The notes: generated by a model from the sequence alone, not told the origin. Counted from the stretch's first letter, positions 27,669 to 37,428 are shown. The stretch: DNA of 64,000 nt from Ruminiclostridium cellulolyticum H10 (GCF_000022065.1 NC_011898.1:3165501-3229500); one strand, 5' to 3'. Numbers and translations are program-made.

Positions 27669-28945
27669 TAACAACCTACATTGGGGTTATACAATTTGGG
27701 TTTTCTCTGCTCTTCGGGGTGGCACTATCGGTGTGCTACGCGGGCATAGAGCGAACGCGAAAGAACAATTTAGCTGTTGTATACTCTTGCGTACTTCTCC
27801 TTTTTGTGCAGTCCTCCTGCTGGTGGCTTTTTGGTATAGATTTAACATCAAAACTATATCCCCTAATTATCCATCTGCCGTTAATTCTTCTTCTCACCAT
27901 GTACCTGAAACGACCTTGGGCAATTTCCATCGTCAGCGTGCTTTCTGCCTATCTTTGCTGTCAGGTGCCTCGATGGATCGGCATCTTTGGTGGTGCTGTC
28001 TTTAGAAGCAGCCTCGTAGAGCATATTTGCTATATTGCGGCTGTGTTTTTGGCATATTATCTTTTTCAAAGATATGTGGCAGGTACTCTTCGGCAGCTCA
28101 TGGAGACATCCACCAAATACTGCGTTATGCTCGGTGCTGTTCCGCTGTTTTATTATTTATTCGATTACATTACCACGATTTATACCGATTGGCTTTACCG
28201 AGGCATAGATGGAGCGGTTCAGTTCATGCCCTCTTTGTTTTCAATCGTTTATTTCGCGTTTATTATCCTTTACCATGTCAAAATGCAAAAGCAGGTGCAT
28301 GCTCAGAGAGAACGAGATATGCTGGCCGCCCAGCTCCACGGTGCACACTCAGAGCTTGTGTCCCTGCGGCAGATGCAGAATGTTGCTGCCGCATACCGAC
28401 ACGACATGCACCATCATTTTGCAATTTTGCAGGGCATGACTTCCGAAGGAAGTATAGAAAAGATCAAAACGTATCTAAATATTGCACAGTCCGATATAGA
28501 TGCAATCACCCCGATCCGCTTTTGCGAAAACGAAACGGTAAATTTGATTTTGTCAACCTTTTTTACCAAGGCAAAGCATGTTGGAATCACAATGACGGTG
28601 GATGCGAAGCTGCCGAGTTCAATACCTTTAAGTGATACAGAGCTTTGTTCCTTGCTCTCAAACGGTCTTGAAAACGCCATTTTCGCCGTTGCCAGACTCA
28701 CTTCAGAGCATAAGGTCATATCTTTCAAAGCCATGGTACATAAAGCCAATCTGCTGATTCTGATAGAAAACCCCTATGCAGGCGTAATTGTAATGAAAGG
28801 CGGACTTCCTCAATCATCTCTTGAGGGACATGGCTACGGAACGCATAACATCTCAGCCATCGCCGATGCCCATGGCGGTCAAGCAATTTTCAGCTCCGAG
28901 AATGGTGTATTCTCACTAAAAATCATGCTTCCACTCAGGAAGTGA
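27665..28945 (+). CDS. AgrC-like GHKL sensor histidine kinase
   Basis: This 426-residue kinase has about six or seven membrane helices (residues 5-200), a coiled-coil linker, an H-box (AAYRHDMHHHFAILQGM) and a GHKL ATPase domain with ENETVNLILST, SDTELCSLLSNGLENAIFAV and GHGYGTHNI. The start overlaps the upstream LytTR regulator gene by 4 bp, so the two form a coupled operon and a cognate pair. It is strongly similar along its whole length to the kinase at 14049, showing a duplication. In the absence of AgrB/AgrD-like genes its signal is unknown; candidates are an external peptide or the state of the envelope. Confidence 0.93.
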   Translation: MITTYIGVIQFGFSLLFGVALSVCYAGIERTRKNNLAVVYSCVLLLFVQSSCWWLFGIDLTSKLYPLIIHLPLILLLTMYLKRPWAISIVSVLSAYLCCQVPRWIGIFGGAVFRSSLVEHICYIAAVFLAYYLFQRYVAGTLRQLMETSTKYCVMLGAVPLFYYLFDYITTIYTDWLYRGIDGAVQFMPSLFSIVYFAFIILYHVKMQKQVHAQRERDMLAAQLHGAHSELVSLRQMQNVAAAYRHDMHHHFAILQGMTSEGSIEKIKTYLNIAQSDIDAITPIRFCENETVNLILSTFFTKAKHVGITMTVDAKLPSSIPLSDTELCSLLSNGLENAIFAVARLTSEHKVISFKAMVHKANLLILIENPYAGVIVMKGGLPQSSLEGHGYGTHNISAIADAHGGQAIFSSENGVFSLKIMLPLRK

Positions 28946-29096
28946 GGTATAGCAATAAAAAACCATTATCACTTATATGAGCTATATTTTTTACCTCTCC
29001 CTTACCTGCTCTATTTCCATTGAACTTTTGGGATCAGAAATTTGTACGGCATTTCTGCTCCCTCAACTTTAGGCAACCCCTAATTACTAAATTGCT

Positions 29097-29525
29097 TTAG
29101 TCGTCAACAATATACTTCATATCACCAAAGTGATATATCTCAATAATACATTCTTTGATTTCTTTATTGTTATACAAATTACCCGAAAACTTTGATTGAT
29201 TGTAACCATAAGTCTCATCCACAATCTCAAAATTAATATCAGGAAAATTACTTACAAATTCTTCCAGGCCATATTTTTCACCTGTAAATTTCCCACAACT
29301 GTCCATTGCGGTAATAAGGTATGCATTGCAAAAGTCTAAATCTACACCATTAATATTTATTACAGCATTCTCTTTCACTGGCAAGCAATAATTATCCATT
29401 GGCTTAAAATAGCCTTCACTGAAATGGAGTACGATATTTTGTTCTTCTATTTGTATTTTATTTACTCTGGCATCATGCAAACTATACGGTAAGTCCACAA
29501 TATTTTTACGGATTGTTTCCTTCAT
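29097..29525 (-). CDS. Hypothetical protein, immunity-protein-like size and start
   Basis: This 142-residue acidic soluble protein starts KETIRKNIVDLPYSLHDARV, a pattern seen in several uncharacterised families of Firmicutes, some of them immunity-like. Strands alternate through the sequence, with NIVLHFSEGYFKP and VININGVDLDFCNAYL. It has no signal peptide or membrane helix. Its start overlaps the end of the membrane protein gene at 29506-30396 by 20 bp, so the two are co-translated and probably work together. I do not recognise a catalytic motif. The function is unknown. Confidence 0.65.
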   Translation of the reverse strand: MKETIRKNIVDLPYSLHDARVNKIQIEEQNIVLHFSEGYFKPMDNYCLPVKENAVININGVDLDFCNAYLITAMDSCGKFTGEKYGLEEFVSNFPDINFEIVDETYGYNQSKFSGNLYNNKEIKECIIEIYHFGDMKYIVDD

Positions 29526-30396
29526 GGCAACCCCTCTTTATATTTATATTTTTGATTGCATGTTTTCTAATTCCTAAAGCAGTAATAAAAAATATCGTAA
29601 CGTCAAGTCCGCTTCGTATTAATACTTCTGCCATTGCACCGTCTAGAATCCAACCAATAAAACTATTGAATATAATCCAGCTTAGACCTATAGCTGCCAC
29701 TACTAATTTAAAAGATTGACTTACTGGATTTTTATCTTCAGAAAAAATTGGGTATAGTATTTCATAACAACAACCTAATATAATACCAAAGAGAATTGTC
29801 CATCCGTAAGACGGAACAGGAAATGTCTCGATATCGCTACTAATAATGCCAGTTTTATAAGCGATTACTCTCTCGGCAGTAAAAGTCAGGGCAATTAAGG
29901 CTACCGTTAGAACTCTGTTATATCTTGTATCTTCTCTTAAGCACTCAGACTTTTTATTCTCAATTGTAAGCATAGAGATAATTGTACACAGTGCAAAGGC
30001 TACAACCGCCTCGCCTATTCCCATGAAAAATTGATATCTAACAAAACCTAATCCCCATTTTGAAAATGGTGAAGCACTTACTACAACCTCCTGCATCCCT
30101 AATAGGAAAATTAAGCCAAAGCAAATCCCAAAACGCATCCCTATTTGTATATTGGATAGTTTTGCGTTTTTTCCGAATAACTGTGTAACAACAGCACTGT
30201 GGGTATAGATCATAATAAAATAGAGAGAAGCGACAATTTGAAAGCCAAGCACCTTTACAAATATGCTGTTAAAATCCTCCACATTCACAGCACTGGGGAG
30301 CATAACCTTCGAAAGAATTGCCAATGTGCTTGCTACAAATATAGCTAGAATATTTGTTATAATAATCTGTTTTTTACGAATAGTTTTTGACCCCAT
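29506..30396 (-). CDS. Multi-pass membrane protein, unknown function
   Basis: This 296-residue protein has about seven or eight hydrophobic segments, at roughly residues 12-32, 48-68, 85-105, 125-145, 165-185, 198-218, 230-250 and 258-275. The N-terminus is basic (GSKTIRKKQ), consistent with inside-positive orientation. No transporter or enzyme signature stands out. It overlaps the downstream 142-residue gene by 20 bp. It is divergent from the transglutaminase-like gene at 30800. Possibly a permease-like or immunity membrane protein; no firm assignment is possible. Confidence 0.65.
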   Translation of the reverse strand: MGSKTIRKKQIIITNILAIFVASTLAILSKVMLPSAVNVEDFNSIFVKVLGFQIVASLYFIMIYTHSAVVTQLFGKNAKLSNIQIGMRFGICFGLIFLLGMQEVVVSASPFSKWGLGFVRYQFFMGIGEAVVAFALCTIISMLTIENKKSECLREDTRYNRVLTVALIALTFTAERVIAYKTGIISSDIETFPVPSYGWTILFGIILGCCYEILYPIFSEDKNPVSQSFKLVVAAIGLSWIIFNSFIGWILDGAMAEVLIRSGLDVTIFFITALGIRKHAIKNINIKRGCHEGNNP

Positions 30397-30799
30397 AACT
30401 CCTCCCGATATAAATCGTTCAACCTTTTATGATAATTGAGAAAACTAACAACTTCTCTCTCCAACTTATAATTAAGCACTTACTTATACTTTATTCTGTT
30501 CGGTTCCGTGATTTTAAAATTAATATAAGCTATCTTCCACTTTACACAAAATCTAATAGTTTAATCTGGAAGAATATCTAAATAACATTGTATTAGTTTG
30601 GATAAAATAAAGCAAGAATATATCTATTTTAGAATTAAATTTTAGATACGCCTTGTAACATCTGCATTTCATCTCAATATCACTTTTTCATATACTCAAG
30701 GGTCACACAATGATTCGAAAAAGCTTGCTTTGTAGAAATTCTTTGCTAAACTGAAAATGTGGAGGGCGCCTTTCATAAAAACTATATTGGAGGTTGTTT
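30397..30799. other. Divergent intergenic region
   Basis: About 400 bp of AT-rich DNA between two divergent genes, with no open frame of interest. A possible rightward promoter (TTGCTT, 16-bp spacer, TAAACT) lies near 30724-30752 ahead of the transglutaminase-like gene. GGAGG (30789-30793) is its ribosome site. Confidence 0.4.
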
Positions 30800-31720
30800 A
30801 TGAAAGATTCACAGCAGTACTACAAAGAACCGGGTTTATTTACAAACATCAGCAGTCATAATTATGTTATTGAAAATATTGCTAACAATCCGGAATACAT
30901 TTGCCAGATCGTTCAAGGTTTAATTGTGCACGGAGCGTGGACTAAGCTGTATGGAATTCCTTCGGATTCAGAAAAAGAAAGTTACCCTTTGTACTTAAGC
31001 GATTTATTAACCAAAATACTTAATCTTGACACTCGTTCCATTTTAATCCCGCGATTACCTGAAGACCGCGTAATTGCGTCTTGCAGGGAATTTGCAACTT
31101 TAGCATGTGCAATCTTGAGGGCAAAAGGCATACCTGCCCGATGTAGATGTGGCTTTGCGGTTTATTTAGGTTATCAAGGCAGCTTAGAAGACCATTGGGT
31201 TGTGGAATATTGGAATGGATGTAAGTGGATTATGAATGACCCTCAGATTGATCCATTCCAATTAAGCATGCTCTATAAATGGGAGCTTAATAAAGTTACT
31301 CTTAAAAACGAAAAAATAATTAACAGTGACTTCCCAAATCCTCACAATATTTCTCTTGAAAGTGACTTCATTGTTGCCGGTAAAGCTTGGCAGCTTTGCC
31401 GGAATGGCCTGTTTGACCCAATGAAGTGTGGTATCGAAGATCTTTGGGGATTATGGTTTGTCAGGGGACAGCTTCTTCGAGACTTTGCCGCTCTCAACAA
31501 AATCGAAACAACTCCGCATTTATGCAGACCCGACCTTGATTGGGATACTTGGCGTCTTTTAACTGCTAATGATTCTGAACTAGACGAAGCAGACTTCCTG
31601 TTGCTTGATAAGATTGCTTCTTTGTCTTTAGATGCTGACAACAACTTAGGCACTATCATCGAAACATACGAGTGCAATGTCTCCCTACAGGTTCCTAAAC
31701 GTATTCTTGAATCAAGATAA
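30800..31720 (+). CDS. Transglutaminase-like (papain-fold) cytoplasmic protein
   Basis: I choose ATG 30800, six bases after GGAGG; the frame also opens at TTG 30794, inside that spacing. The protein is about 306 residues without a signal peptide. The transglutaminase core is visible at about residues 85-150: Cys in ASCREFATLACAILRAKGIP, His in LEDHWVVEYW and Asp in WIMNDPQ, in the usual Cys-His-Asp order. The C-terminal half is unassigned but conserved-looking (LWGLWFVRGQLLRDFAALNK). Bacterial members act as proteases, amidases or cross-linkers, so the substrate here is unknown. It stands alone. Confidence 0.8.
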   Translation: MKDSQQYYKEPGLFTNISSHNYVIENIANNPEYICQIVQGLIVHGAWTKLYGIPSDSEKESYPLYLSDLLTKILNLDTRSILIPRLPEDRVIASCREFATLACAILRAKGIPARCRCGFAVYLGYQGSLEDHWVVEYWNGCKWIMNDPQIDPFQLSMLYKWELNKVTLKNEKIINSDFPNPHNISLESDFIVAGKAWQLCRNGLFDPMKCGIEDLWGLWFVRGQLLRDFAALNKIETTPHLCRPDLDWDTWRLLTANDSELDEADFLLLDKIASLSLDADNNLGTIIETYECNVSLQVPKRILESR

Positions 31721-31946
31721 ATTCTATTATTTATCCTCCCGCTTACACGCTTTATTGTAAATCCCTGTCCCTCAGGCTTTTTCTATACGGCGTACTGGTT
31801 GCTGGAGACAGTTACTTAGTCTTTTCTGTACATATGCTACAAGCTGATTTGCTGACGCATTTTTGTTTCAATTTTCTAAATCCACAGGCAATCCTTTTAA
31901 ATCCACTGATGCGTATAATATAATGAATGCTAGCAAACGGAGATCA

Positions 31947-32486
31947 TTATTTTACGAATCTACTAATTGTTTCATCGCTCCAAACTTGAACTTCAATATA
32001 ACGCTCTGGTCCATATCTGCCATGAGCGTTCCATTCCTGCGGTAAGCCATATTTATCAATTAGTTTTAGAATGTCTTTATACAAGTAAAGCTGTTTTCTA
32101 TATTCTTTACCATCATTTACACGAGGACTAAATGTTGGGTGCATATCTCCATAAGTAAATGAAAGCGTTGATAAATCAAATTCATTGATTGGAATTTTAA
32201 TATAGGCTGGATTTTCAAACCAACTATATAACCATGGGCAAGCTTCTACAACCATATAATGTGGAGCTTTTCTCAGTATTTTCCCGCCCTTTTCTGCAAA
32301 CAATCTACGAGCCATATCTTCATACCCCATGCGTGTTTCTATATAGTTTTCATGTCTGGCAGATGCCTGTGCATTGGGGCGTTCACATTTTATTTTCGAT
32401 AGTATTTCTTTGGCATCCTCAACTGTCAAATCAGATAAATTCTTAAAAGCACCATCATTTTTATCATAATAATGATACAAATACAT
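31947..32486 (-). CDS. Hypothetical soluble protein
   Basis: This 179-residue protein has no signal peptide or membrane segment. It is rich in aromatic and charged residues: a helical N-terminal half (SDLTVEDAKEILSKIKCERP) and a second half with KAPHYMVVEACPWLYSWFEN and SFTYGDMHPTFSPRVNDGKE. The start ATG is preceded by AGGTGGGGTACT, an adequate ribosome site. The neighbours are the small zinc-ribbon protein and an amidase on the same strand, but the gaps are over 100 bp. I do not recognise the family. Confidence 0.6.
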   Translation of the reverse strand: MYLYHYYDKNDGAFKNLSDLTVEDAKEILSKIKCERPNAQASARHENYIETRMGYEDMARRLFAEKGGKILRKAPHYMVVEACPWLYSWFENPAYIKIPINEFDLSTLSFTYGDMHPTFSPRVNDGKEYRKQLYLYKDILKLIDKYGLPQEWNAHGRYGPERYIEVQVWSDETISRFVK

Positions 32487-32601
32487 ATTAGTACCCCACC
32501 TAAAATAAATAATCTATCCTTTTGCATTGGATATTACACACTCCACATGTCTCAAGTGCACAAAATAGATGCCTCCAGATCCTGGTATACCTTGGCAGAA
32601 T

Positions 32602-32952
32602 CTATGATGTTTTTAACGATTTTCCACATATAGGACAAAAACTTAACTTCATTTTAAACCTTGCCCCGCAATATTCACATTCATAAGAATCGCTAAGTAT
32701 TTTAGCTTCATTTCTTAACTTATAATGCCGATTGACAAGATAATTATCTTGTTTCAATTCAACTGCAACTCCGATAAGTATGAGTACTATCAAAAACAAC
32801 ATAACTCCCGTAAATACAAGTGCCAATTCTCTTTGCTTAAAAACATAAAGAATAGCAGAAACCACACTTAAAACAAATATGACACGTAATATTCTAATGG
32901 CAGGTTCCAACATATTTAATTTATATCGCATTGTGCTATTATTCCTGTGCAT
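32602..32952 (-). CDS. Small membrane protein with C-terminal zinc ribbon
   Basis: This 116-residue protein has two hydrophobic helices (about residues 20-40 and 45-66). It ends with a zinc ribbon of the form C-x2-C ... C-x2-C (YECEYCGARF and LSFCPICGKSL). Starts at 32931 (ATG) or 32913 (ATG) are also possible; the last begins right after the amidase stop and would remove most of the overlap. No ribosome site decides this. It is probably co-transcribed with the amidase. The function is unknown. Confidence 0.65.
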   Translation of the reverse strand: MHRNNSTMRYKLNMLEPAIRILRVIFVLSVVSAILYVFKQRELALVFTGVMLFLIVLILIGVAVELKQDNYLVNRHYKLRNEAKILSDSYECEYCGARFKMKLSFCPICGKSLKTS

Positions 32953-34268
32953 TTTAGTAAATCATGCTCATACATTCTTCTTCCAACCACTTGTATACCC
33001 AGGGGCAATCCTTTTGCCGTTCTTCCAATTGGGATTACAATAACCGGGTTTCCAGTAAGTGAAAAAGGTGTTGTATATCCCATGTTTGCCACAGAATAAG
33101 ATACTTTTGTATCATCAACAGGAATATCATCATAAATTGCCTGATGACCAAGTATTCTAACCGGACATTTATGCTGAAATGACGCTGTCGCCGTTACAGG
33201 AGTCAGTAAAATATCGTATTCTGCCAACATCTGATCCAGTTGCACAATACATTCTTCTCTTTTCTCTTCCGCATTCAAATAATCCTTTAATTTGTCTGAC
33301 ATTTTGGAGCCCATCATTAACCTGACTATCTTTGGAAGCGAGAGAGACATATTGCCATATAATAGTTTTAAAAAACATTCTCGTGATTTTTGAAAATTGA
33401 ATTCAGCCTGATGGATTTCATTTACATAATATTTTGCAGACAGTCCTTTTATAAAATCCGTGAAGCATGCAACATATTCCTTGGAAATAGGCAATTCACC
33501 ACAGTCTTTTGAATAGGCTATTTTTAATTGGCCTGAATTTCGTGTAGAAGGGAATATTTTTGAATCATCTGCAATAATAGTAAACAACAAATGTAAATCG
33601 CTCAAATTAGCCGCTTGTATACCGATACGGAGAATATTGGACATGGTGCTTCCATATGGTTTTCCTCCGACCATGTTTTCTAACGGTATAACCTTGTCGG
33701 TTCCAACCATTCCATAAATACCACAAAAGTGTGCAGGCACACGAATCGAACCCATAAAATCGTTTCCTATATCTGCGTCACAAAGCCCAAGCTTTATGGC
33801 AGCGGCCCCACCACCACTGCTGCCACCACATGTGTACTCTGGGAAGTCCGGGTGATCTGTTCTACCATATATTTCATTAAATGTTTGCATATCCATGGCA
33901 CCTGCAGGCATATTGGTTTTTCCTAGTATTATAGCACCCTCATCTCTTAATTTTTTCACAACAACACAATCTTTGGATGGAATATTGTTTTGAAACTTTT
34001 TCATTCCTGCCGTTGCCCTTAATCCCTTTACCTCCAGATTATCTTTAACCGTTATAACTGCACCACAGAGCTTTCCAATACTTTTTCCCGCTTTAATATT
34101 GCTGTCAAGCTCAATCGCCTGCTCCAGTACCGTTTTTTCATCATAACAAATTACAGCATTGATGGATTTGTGCCTTTCCAGTAGTGTAAGTCTTTCTTTA
34201 ACAATTTCGAGAACCGTTATTTTCCTGTCTTTAACATTTTCTATCTGCCGTATCATTTTTGATTCCAA
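32916..34268 (-). CDS. Amidase-signature family enzyme
   Basis: The protein is about 450 residues and hydrolyses or transfers amide groups, like GatA or AmiC relatives. The catalytic Ser-cisSer-Lys set is present: Lys in ITVKDNLEV (about 75), the cis-Ser in TCGGSSGGGAAAIKLG (about 150) and the nucleophile in GNDFMGSIRVPAHFCG (about 175). The common GTDTGGSIR motif is changed to GNDFMGSIR. I choose TTG 34268, eight bases after GGAGG; the frame also opens at GTG 34277, inside the ribosome site, and at ATG 34256. It lacks GatB/GatC neighbours, so it is not part of the tRNA amidotransferase. It is likely in an operon with the AraC regulator upstream. Confidence 0.88.
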   Translation of the reverse strand: MESKMIRQIENVKDRKITVLEIVKERLTLLERHKSINAVICYDEKTVLEQAIELDSNIKAGKSIGKLCGAVITVKDNLEVKGLRATAGMKKFQNNIPSKDCVVVKKLRDEGAIILGKTNMPAGAMDMQTFNEIYGRTDHPDFPEYTCGGSSGGGAAAIKLGLCDADIGNDFMGSIRVPAHFCGIYGMVGTDKVIPLENMVGGKPYGSTMSNILRIGIQAANLSDLHLLFTIIADDSKIFPSTRNSGQLKIAYSKDCGELPISKEYVACFTDFIKGLSAKYYVNEIHQAEFNFQKSRECFLKLLYGNMSLSLPKIVRLMMGSKMSDKLKDYLNAEEKREECIVQLDQMLAEYDILLTPVTATASFQHKCPVRILGHQAIYDDIPVDDTKVSYSVANMGYTTPFSLTGNPVIVIPIGRTAKGLPLGIQVVGRRMYEHDLLKCTGIIAQCDIN

Positions 34269-34318
34269 AAGAAACACCTCCTTTATTCAATTTAACAAAT
34301 CAGGAGGTAGATCGCTGT

Positions 34319-35206
34319 TCATTTCTTGCTATTTTTTACCGGCACACAAAAATGAATATAAATATCTCCATCTGGCATCCTCTCATAGAATTCCACGAAA
34401 GGGCGGTTATCAGGAGAAAATTTATGCGACACCATGTAAAACCCATAAAGATAATCCATATGCTTAAAAAAACATGCCGCAAAATCTTTTATACAACGGT
34501 TAATTTTACAGCAAATATAATTTCCGGATGTTTGAAAAACTCTATAAGCAAGGTGCTCGTCATGAATATATGATTCTGCGGTTGCACAGGCATAGTACCT
34601 ACATGATGATAAGTTCTGCACCTCAGGTGTATCCATAGTAATACCACAAATTTTCGTATCTGATGTAAACTTTTTGTTTTCTTTCAGCCACGTAAAAATC
34701 TGCTCGTAAGCCCTGTTAATCTCCGGATTTTCCCATACTTCTGATAGCCCGGTTACACCAATACAAATAGTTCTAAGATCAGCAAGTACAATTTCATTAA
34801 AGTGCTTTTCCAATTCTGGATCAAATGATATCTGCTGTAGAACTATTTCAGAAAACGGAACTGGATACTTTCGATCTTTTGTTTTTTTATACTGTGTTGG
34901 TGTACATCCAAAATGTTTTTTAAAACTCCTTGCAAATGAACTTGAAGATGAAAAACCAAAATCCAAAGCAATCCTCGTAATATCACAATCTTCATAAAGA
35001 AGTTTGCTAGCACAATTGTTGAGCCTGCGTTCCAGGATATACTGATGCAAACTTTTCCCTGTAACCGAATGAAAAATACGGTGAAAATGGTAAGGTGAAA
35101 ATCCAGCAATTTTTGATATGGTTTGTAAAGATAAATCCGAACCAATATTATATTCTGCATATTCCAATGCTTGCTCAATCTTTTTTTGATAGAAAATGGA
35201 GTTCAT
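34319..35206 (-). CDS. AraC-family regulator with GyrI-like effector domain
   Basis: I choose ATG 35206 (NSIFYQKKIEQALEYAEYNI); the frame is open up to 35359 but the added residues overlap a dispersed repeat and do not look conserved. The protein of about 295 residues has two N-terminal helix-turn-helix motifs (about 5-105: LSLQTISKIAGFSPYHFHRI and ITRIALDFGFSSSSSFARSF). A GyrI-like ligand domain follows (about 130-290), ending in DGDIYIHFCVPVKN. This is the layout of Rob/SbmC-like regulators. The gene lies 50 bp upstream of the amidase, which it may control. Confidence 0.9.
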   Translation of the reverse strand: MNSIFYQKKIEQALEYAEYNIGSDLSLQTISKIAGFSPYHFHRIFHSVTGKSLHQYILERRLNNCASKLLYEDCDITRIALDFGFSSSSSFARSFKKHFGCTPTQYKKTKDRKYPVPFSEIVLQQISFDPELEKHFNEIVLADLRTICIGVTGLSEVWENPEINRAYEQIFTWLKENKKFTSDTKICGITMDTPEVQNLSSCRYYACATAESYIHDEHLAYRVFQTSGNYICCKINRCIKDFAACFFKHMDYLYGFYMVSHKFSPDNRPFVEFYERMPDGDIYIHFCVPVKNSKK

Positions 35207-35290
35207 TATCACTAAAAAGCCCCCATACACATTCCTTATAATTATTCTGATTATATTATATTTTACCAGCATTTGCATGCTTTGAGTAGA

Positions 35291-35345
35291 CAAAATAAGA
35301 TGTTTTAAGTATCCATTGGTTCCTTGGTGGAAAGGTAATTTTTCA
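35291..35345. repeat. Dispersed short repeat, copy A
   Basis: About 50 bp that match 49835-49886 with few changes; the core CCATTGGTTCCTTGG (35313-35327) is identical in both. No gene product explains it. Confidence 0.45.
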
Positions 35346-35424
35346 GACATCTCCTGCAAAAGGGCAGTAATTATATTTATGCGTAAAGGTGCTACCCTCC
35401 CTTAGAGGCAAAAGAATGCTTCTA

Positions 35425-37428
35425 TTAAATAAACATATTTTTCATACTTAATATTTCTTGTAAATTATTAACTTCCTTGCAAATCTTTGGTATATCATCT
35501 ATATCTAATGTCCTTATATCTTTTAGAACATGTTTCTGCTCGACAGCTGTTGCTATCTTTTCAAGTACCATCAGTATCTGTGCAAGTTCTTGATCTGACA
35601 GTCTTATATACTCTCTTCCTTCAATATTCTTGCCTATCAAATAGCTGATATGCTCCAGTGAAGCAATTGCGGGCCACATGAATTCAAGCTTTTCTTGATT
35701 CCTTGGTATCTCACCCAGTGCCGTATTATAAGCTAGCTTTAAGTTTCCAAGATTTATTTCCATTTTTTCTTTTATCCACTGTATATCCTGAATATTATTA
35801 TTCTTTTTATTAGCCTCCAGTCTGACTATTGCACGTGATTGACTACGGATTAATTTTGTTATAAGTCCAGGCAGTCTGCTTGATGCTGATTTACGCCCTA
35901 TAATATATGTTCCTATAAGCCCAATCATAGACCCTACTATTATATCCGTAACACGTCCGGTTATAAACTGGGATGGGTTACTGTTCTTTGTAGCCGCCTC
36001 CGCAAGTATTAATGCATTAGGTGTGATAAACATGGCTACAAGTGCATAGTTTCTTACTACAACGAGCTCCGTTATCATGGTTAGAATCATATTGATTATT
36101 GCAACAATAATCCCCGCTGGATGTAACGAAAGAATACAGGTTGCTATCAAGACTCCTACTATAGTACCAAAGCATCTCAACACTGCCCTGTTAAAGGTTG
36201 ACATAATAGTCGTCCCAAACATTACAGCCGCGCAGGATAGTGGAATCCAATAAGGTCTTGTAAATGGAAAACAAAATGCTACTATAGCTGATATGGAAAG
36301 AACAACTCCATATCTCACCGAGTTGACAAAAACTATAAAGTCCATGTCCAAAGCCTTTATAAGCTTCATTCTTCGCGATGGTCTTACCGCTTTGCTGACT
36401 TCAGATTCAATCCCATCCAAGTGCATATTCATAAGCTTTTCAATATCGTAAATACTGTCTAATAACTTGGTATATTCACCTGCTGACTCCTTAGACAATC
36501 TCTTTAAGTCAATTTTATCAACTTCTCCATCTTTGAGTCTTATATTTTTATACAATTCTCTTATTCTATCAGTGATTTCCTGCGGAACCTTGCTTGAACT
36601 ATAAAAGGATACTTCAATTAGTTCAATAAATAGATCATCAGCGTATTGATTTAAAAGTACAAGCCTGTTAAATTCCATTTTGTTCTTTTTCGACACATAT
36701 CCTGATGAAAGAGTTTCCTCTCCTCTTCTTAGTGCTTCAATCACCATCTGCCTCTTATTATTCATGTCTTCGGAACCAATAGCCCCACAAAAACCTCCTA
36801 ATGATAAATAGACATCTTCAACAGCTTTTATCTCGGATTTATGCGGATTCTTAACCCACCCAACCATACTAAGGGCCCATGCAAAGAGCCCGCTTGCTAA
36901 TACCACAAGAAAACGCAGAGGTGCTTGTGATGGATTGATTGGCATGCTTGTTGTTATTGTAAAGCTTAGTATAAAAAATATAGCTGCAGGGCCTGGCACT
37001 TTTAATACCCCAAAAATAAATGTAGCCATAAAGCCTATTAACCCTATAATTAAAATTACAAGCCAGTGATATGGTGCCACAATGGTTCCAAGCCCTACTA
37101 AAAAACTTATAGTAACCGCAACTAAAAATATCTTTTTCATCCTGGATACATAGGTTTCATTAAAAACATATAAATATGTAAACCCACCTATTCCACCTAA
37201 CAATCCCAGTTCAAAATTCCCCATTAAAATACCTATCAATACTGGAAGTCCTGCACATAAACCGGCACAGAACGCCTTGCCCCATGGAGTAGGACCTTTT
37301 CGCAATTCAAATAACTGCTTTATCATAAACTGCAAATTTCTTTTGTAATTTACAGAGCTATTCTTGTCGTTTTTCAAAATTCCCTTATCCCTTTCTACCC
37401 TAAATCCTTCATATTTTTTTAAAAGCAT
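35425..37428 (-). CDS. FUSC-family membrane protein (aromatic acid/fusaric acid exporter type)
   Basis: This 667-residue protein has two blocks of membrane helices, about residues 50-190 and 370-510, each followed by a long helical cytoplasmic domain. This is the FUSC/YccS layout. The first block starts PWGKAFCAGLCAGLPVLIGI; the second has RYGVVLSISAIVAFCFPFTR followed by PYWIPLSCAAVMF, a typical FUSC motif. Such proteins are linked to export of aromatic acids or similar compounds. The start lies inside the end of a broken regulator gene and no ribosome site is at ideal distance. The nearest intact regulators are the VanRS-like pair upstream. Confidence 0.85.
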   Translation of the reverse strand: MLLKKYEGFRVERDKGILKNDKNSSVNYKRNLQFMIKQLFELRKGPTPWGKAFCAGLCAGLPVLIGILMGNFELGLLGGIGGFTYLYVFNETYVSRMKKIFLVAVTISFLVGLGTIVAPYHWLVILIIGLIGFMATFIFGVLKVPGPAAIFFILSFTITTSMPINPSQAPLRFLVVLASGLFAWALSMVGWVKNPHKSEIKAVEDVYLSLGGFCGAIGSEDMNNKRQMVIEALRRGEETLSSGYVSKKNKMEFNRLVLLNQYADDLFIELIEVSFYSSSKVPQEITDRIRELYKNIRLKDGEVDKIDLKRLSKESAGEYTKLLDSIYDIEKLMNMHLDGIESEVSKAVRPSRRMKLIKALDMDFIVFVNSVRYGVVLSISAIVAFCFPFTRPYWIPLSCAAVMFGTTIMSTFNRAVLRCFGTIVGVLIATCILSLHPAGIIVAIINMILTMITELVVVRNYALVAMFITPNALILAEAATKNSNPSQFITGRVTDIIVGSMIGLIGTYIIGRKSASSRLPGLITKLIRSQSRAIVRLEANKKNNNIQDIQWIKEKMEINLGNLKLAYNTALGEIPRNQEKLEFMWPAIASLEHISYLIGKNIEGREYIRLSDQELAQILMVLEKIATAVEQKHVLKDIRTLDIDDIPKICKEVNNLQEILSMKNMFI

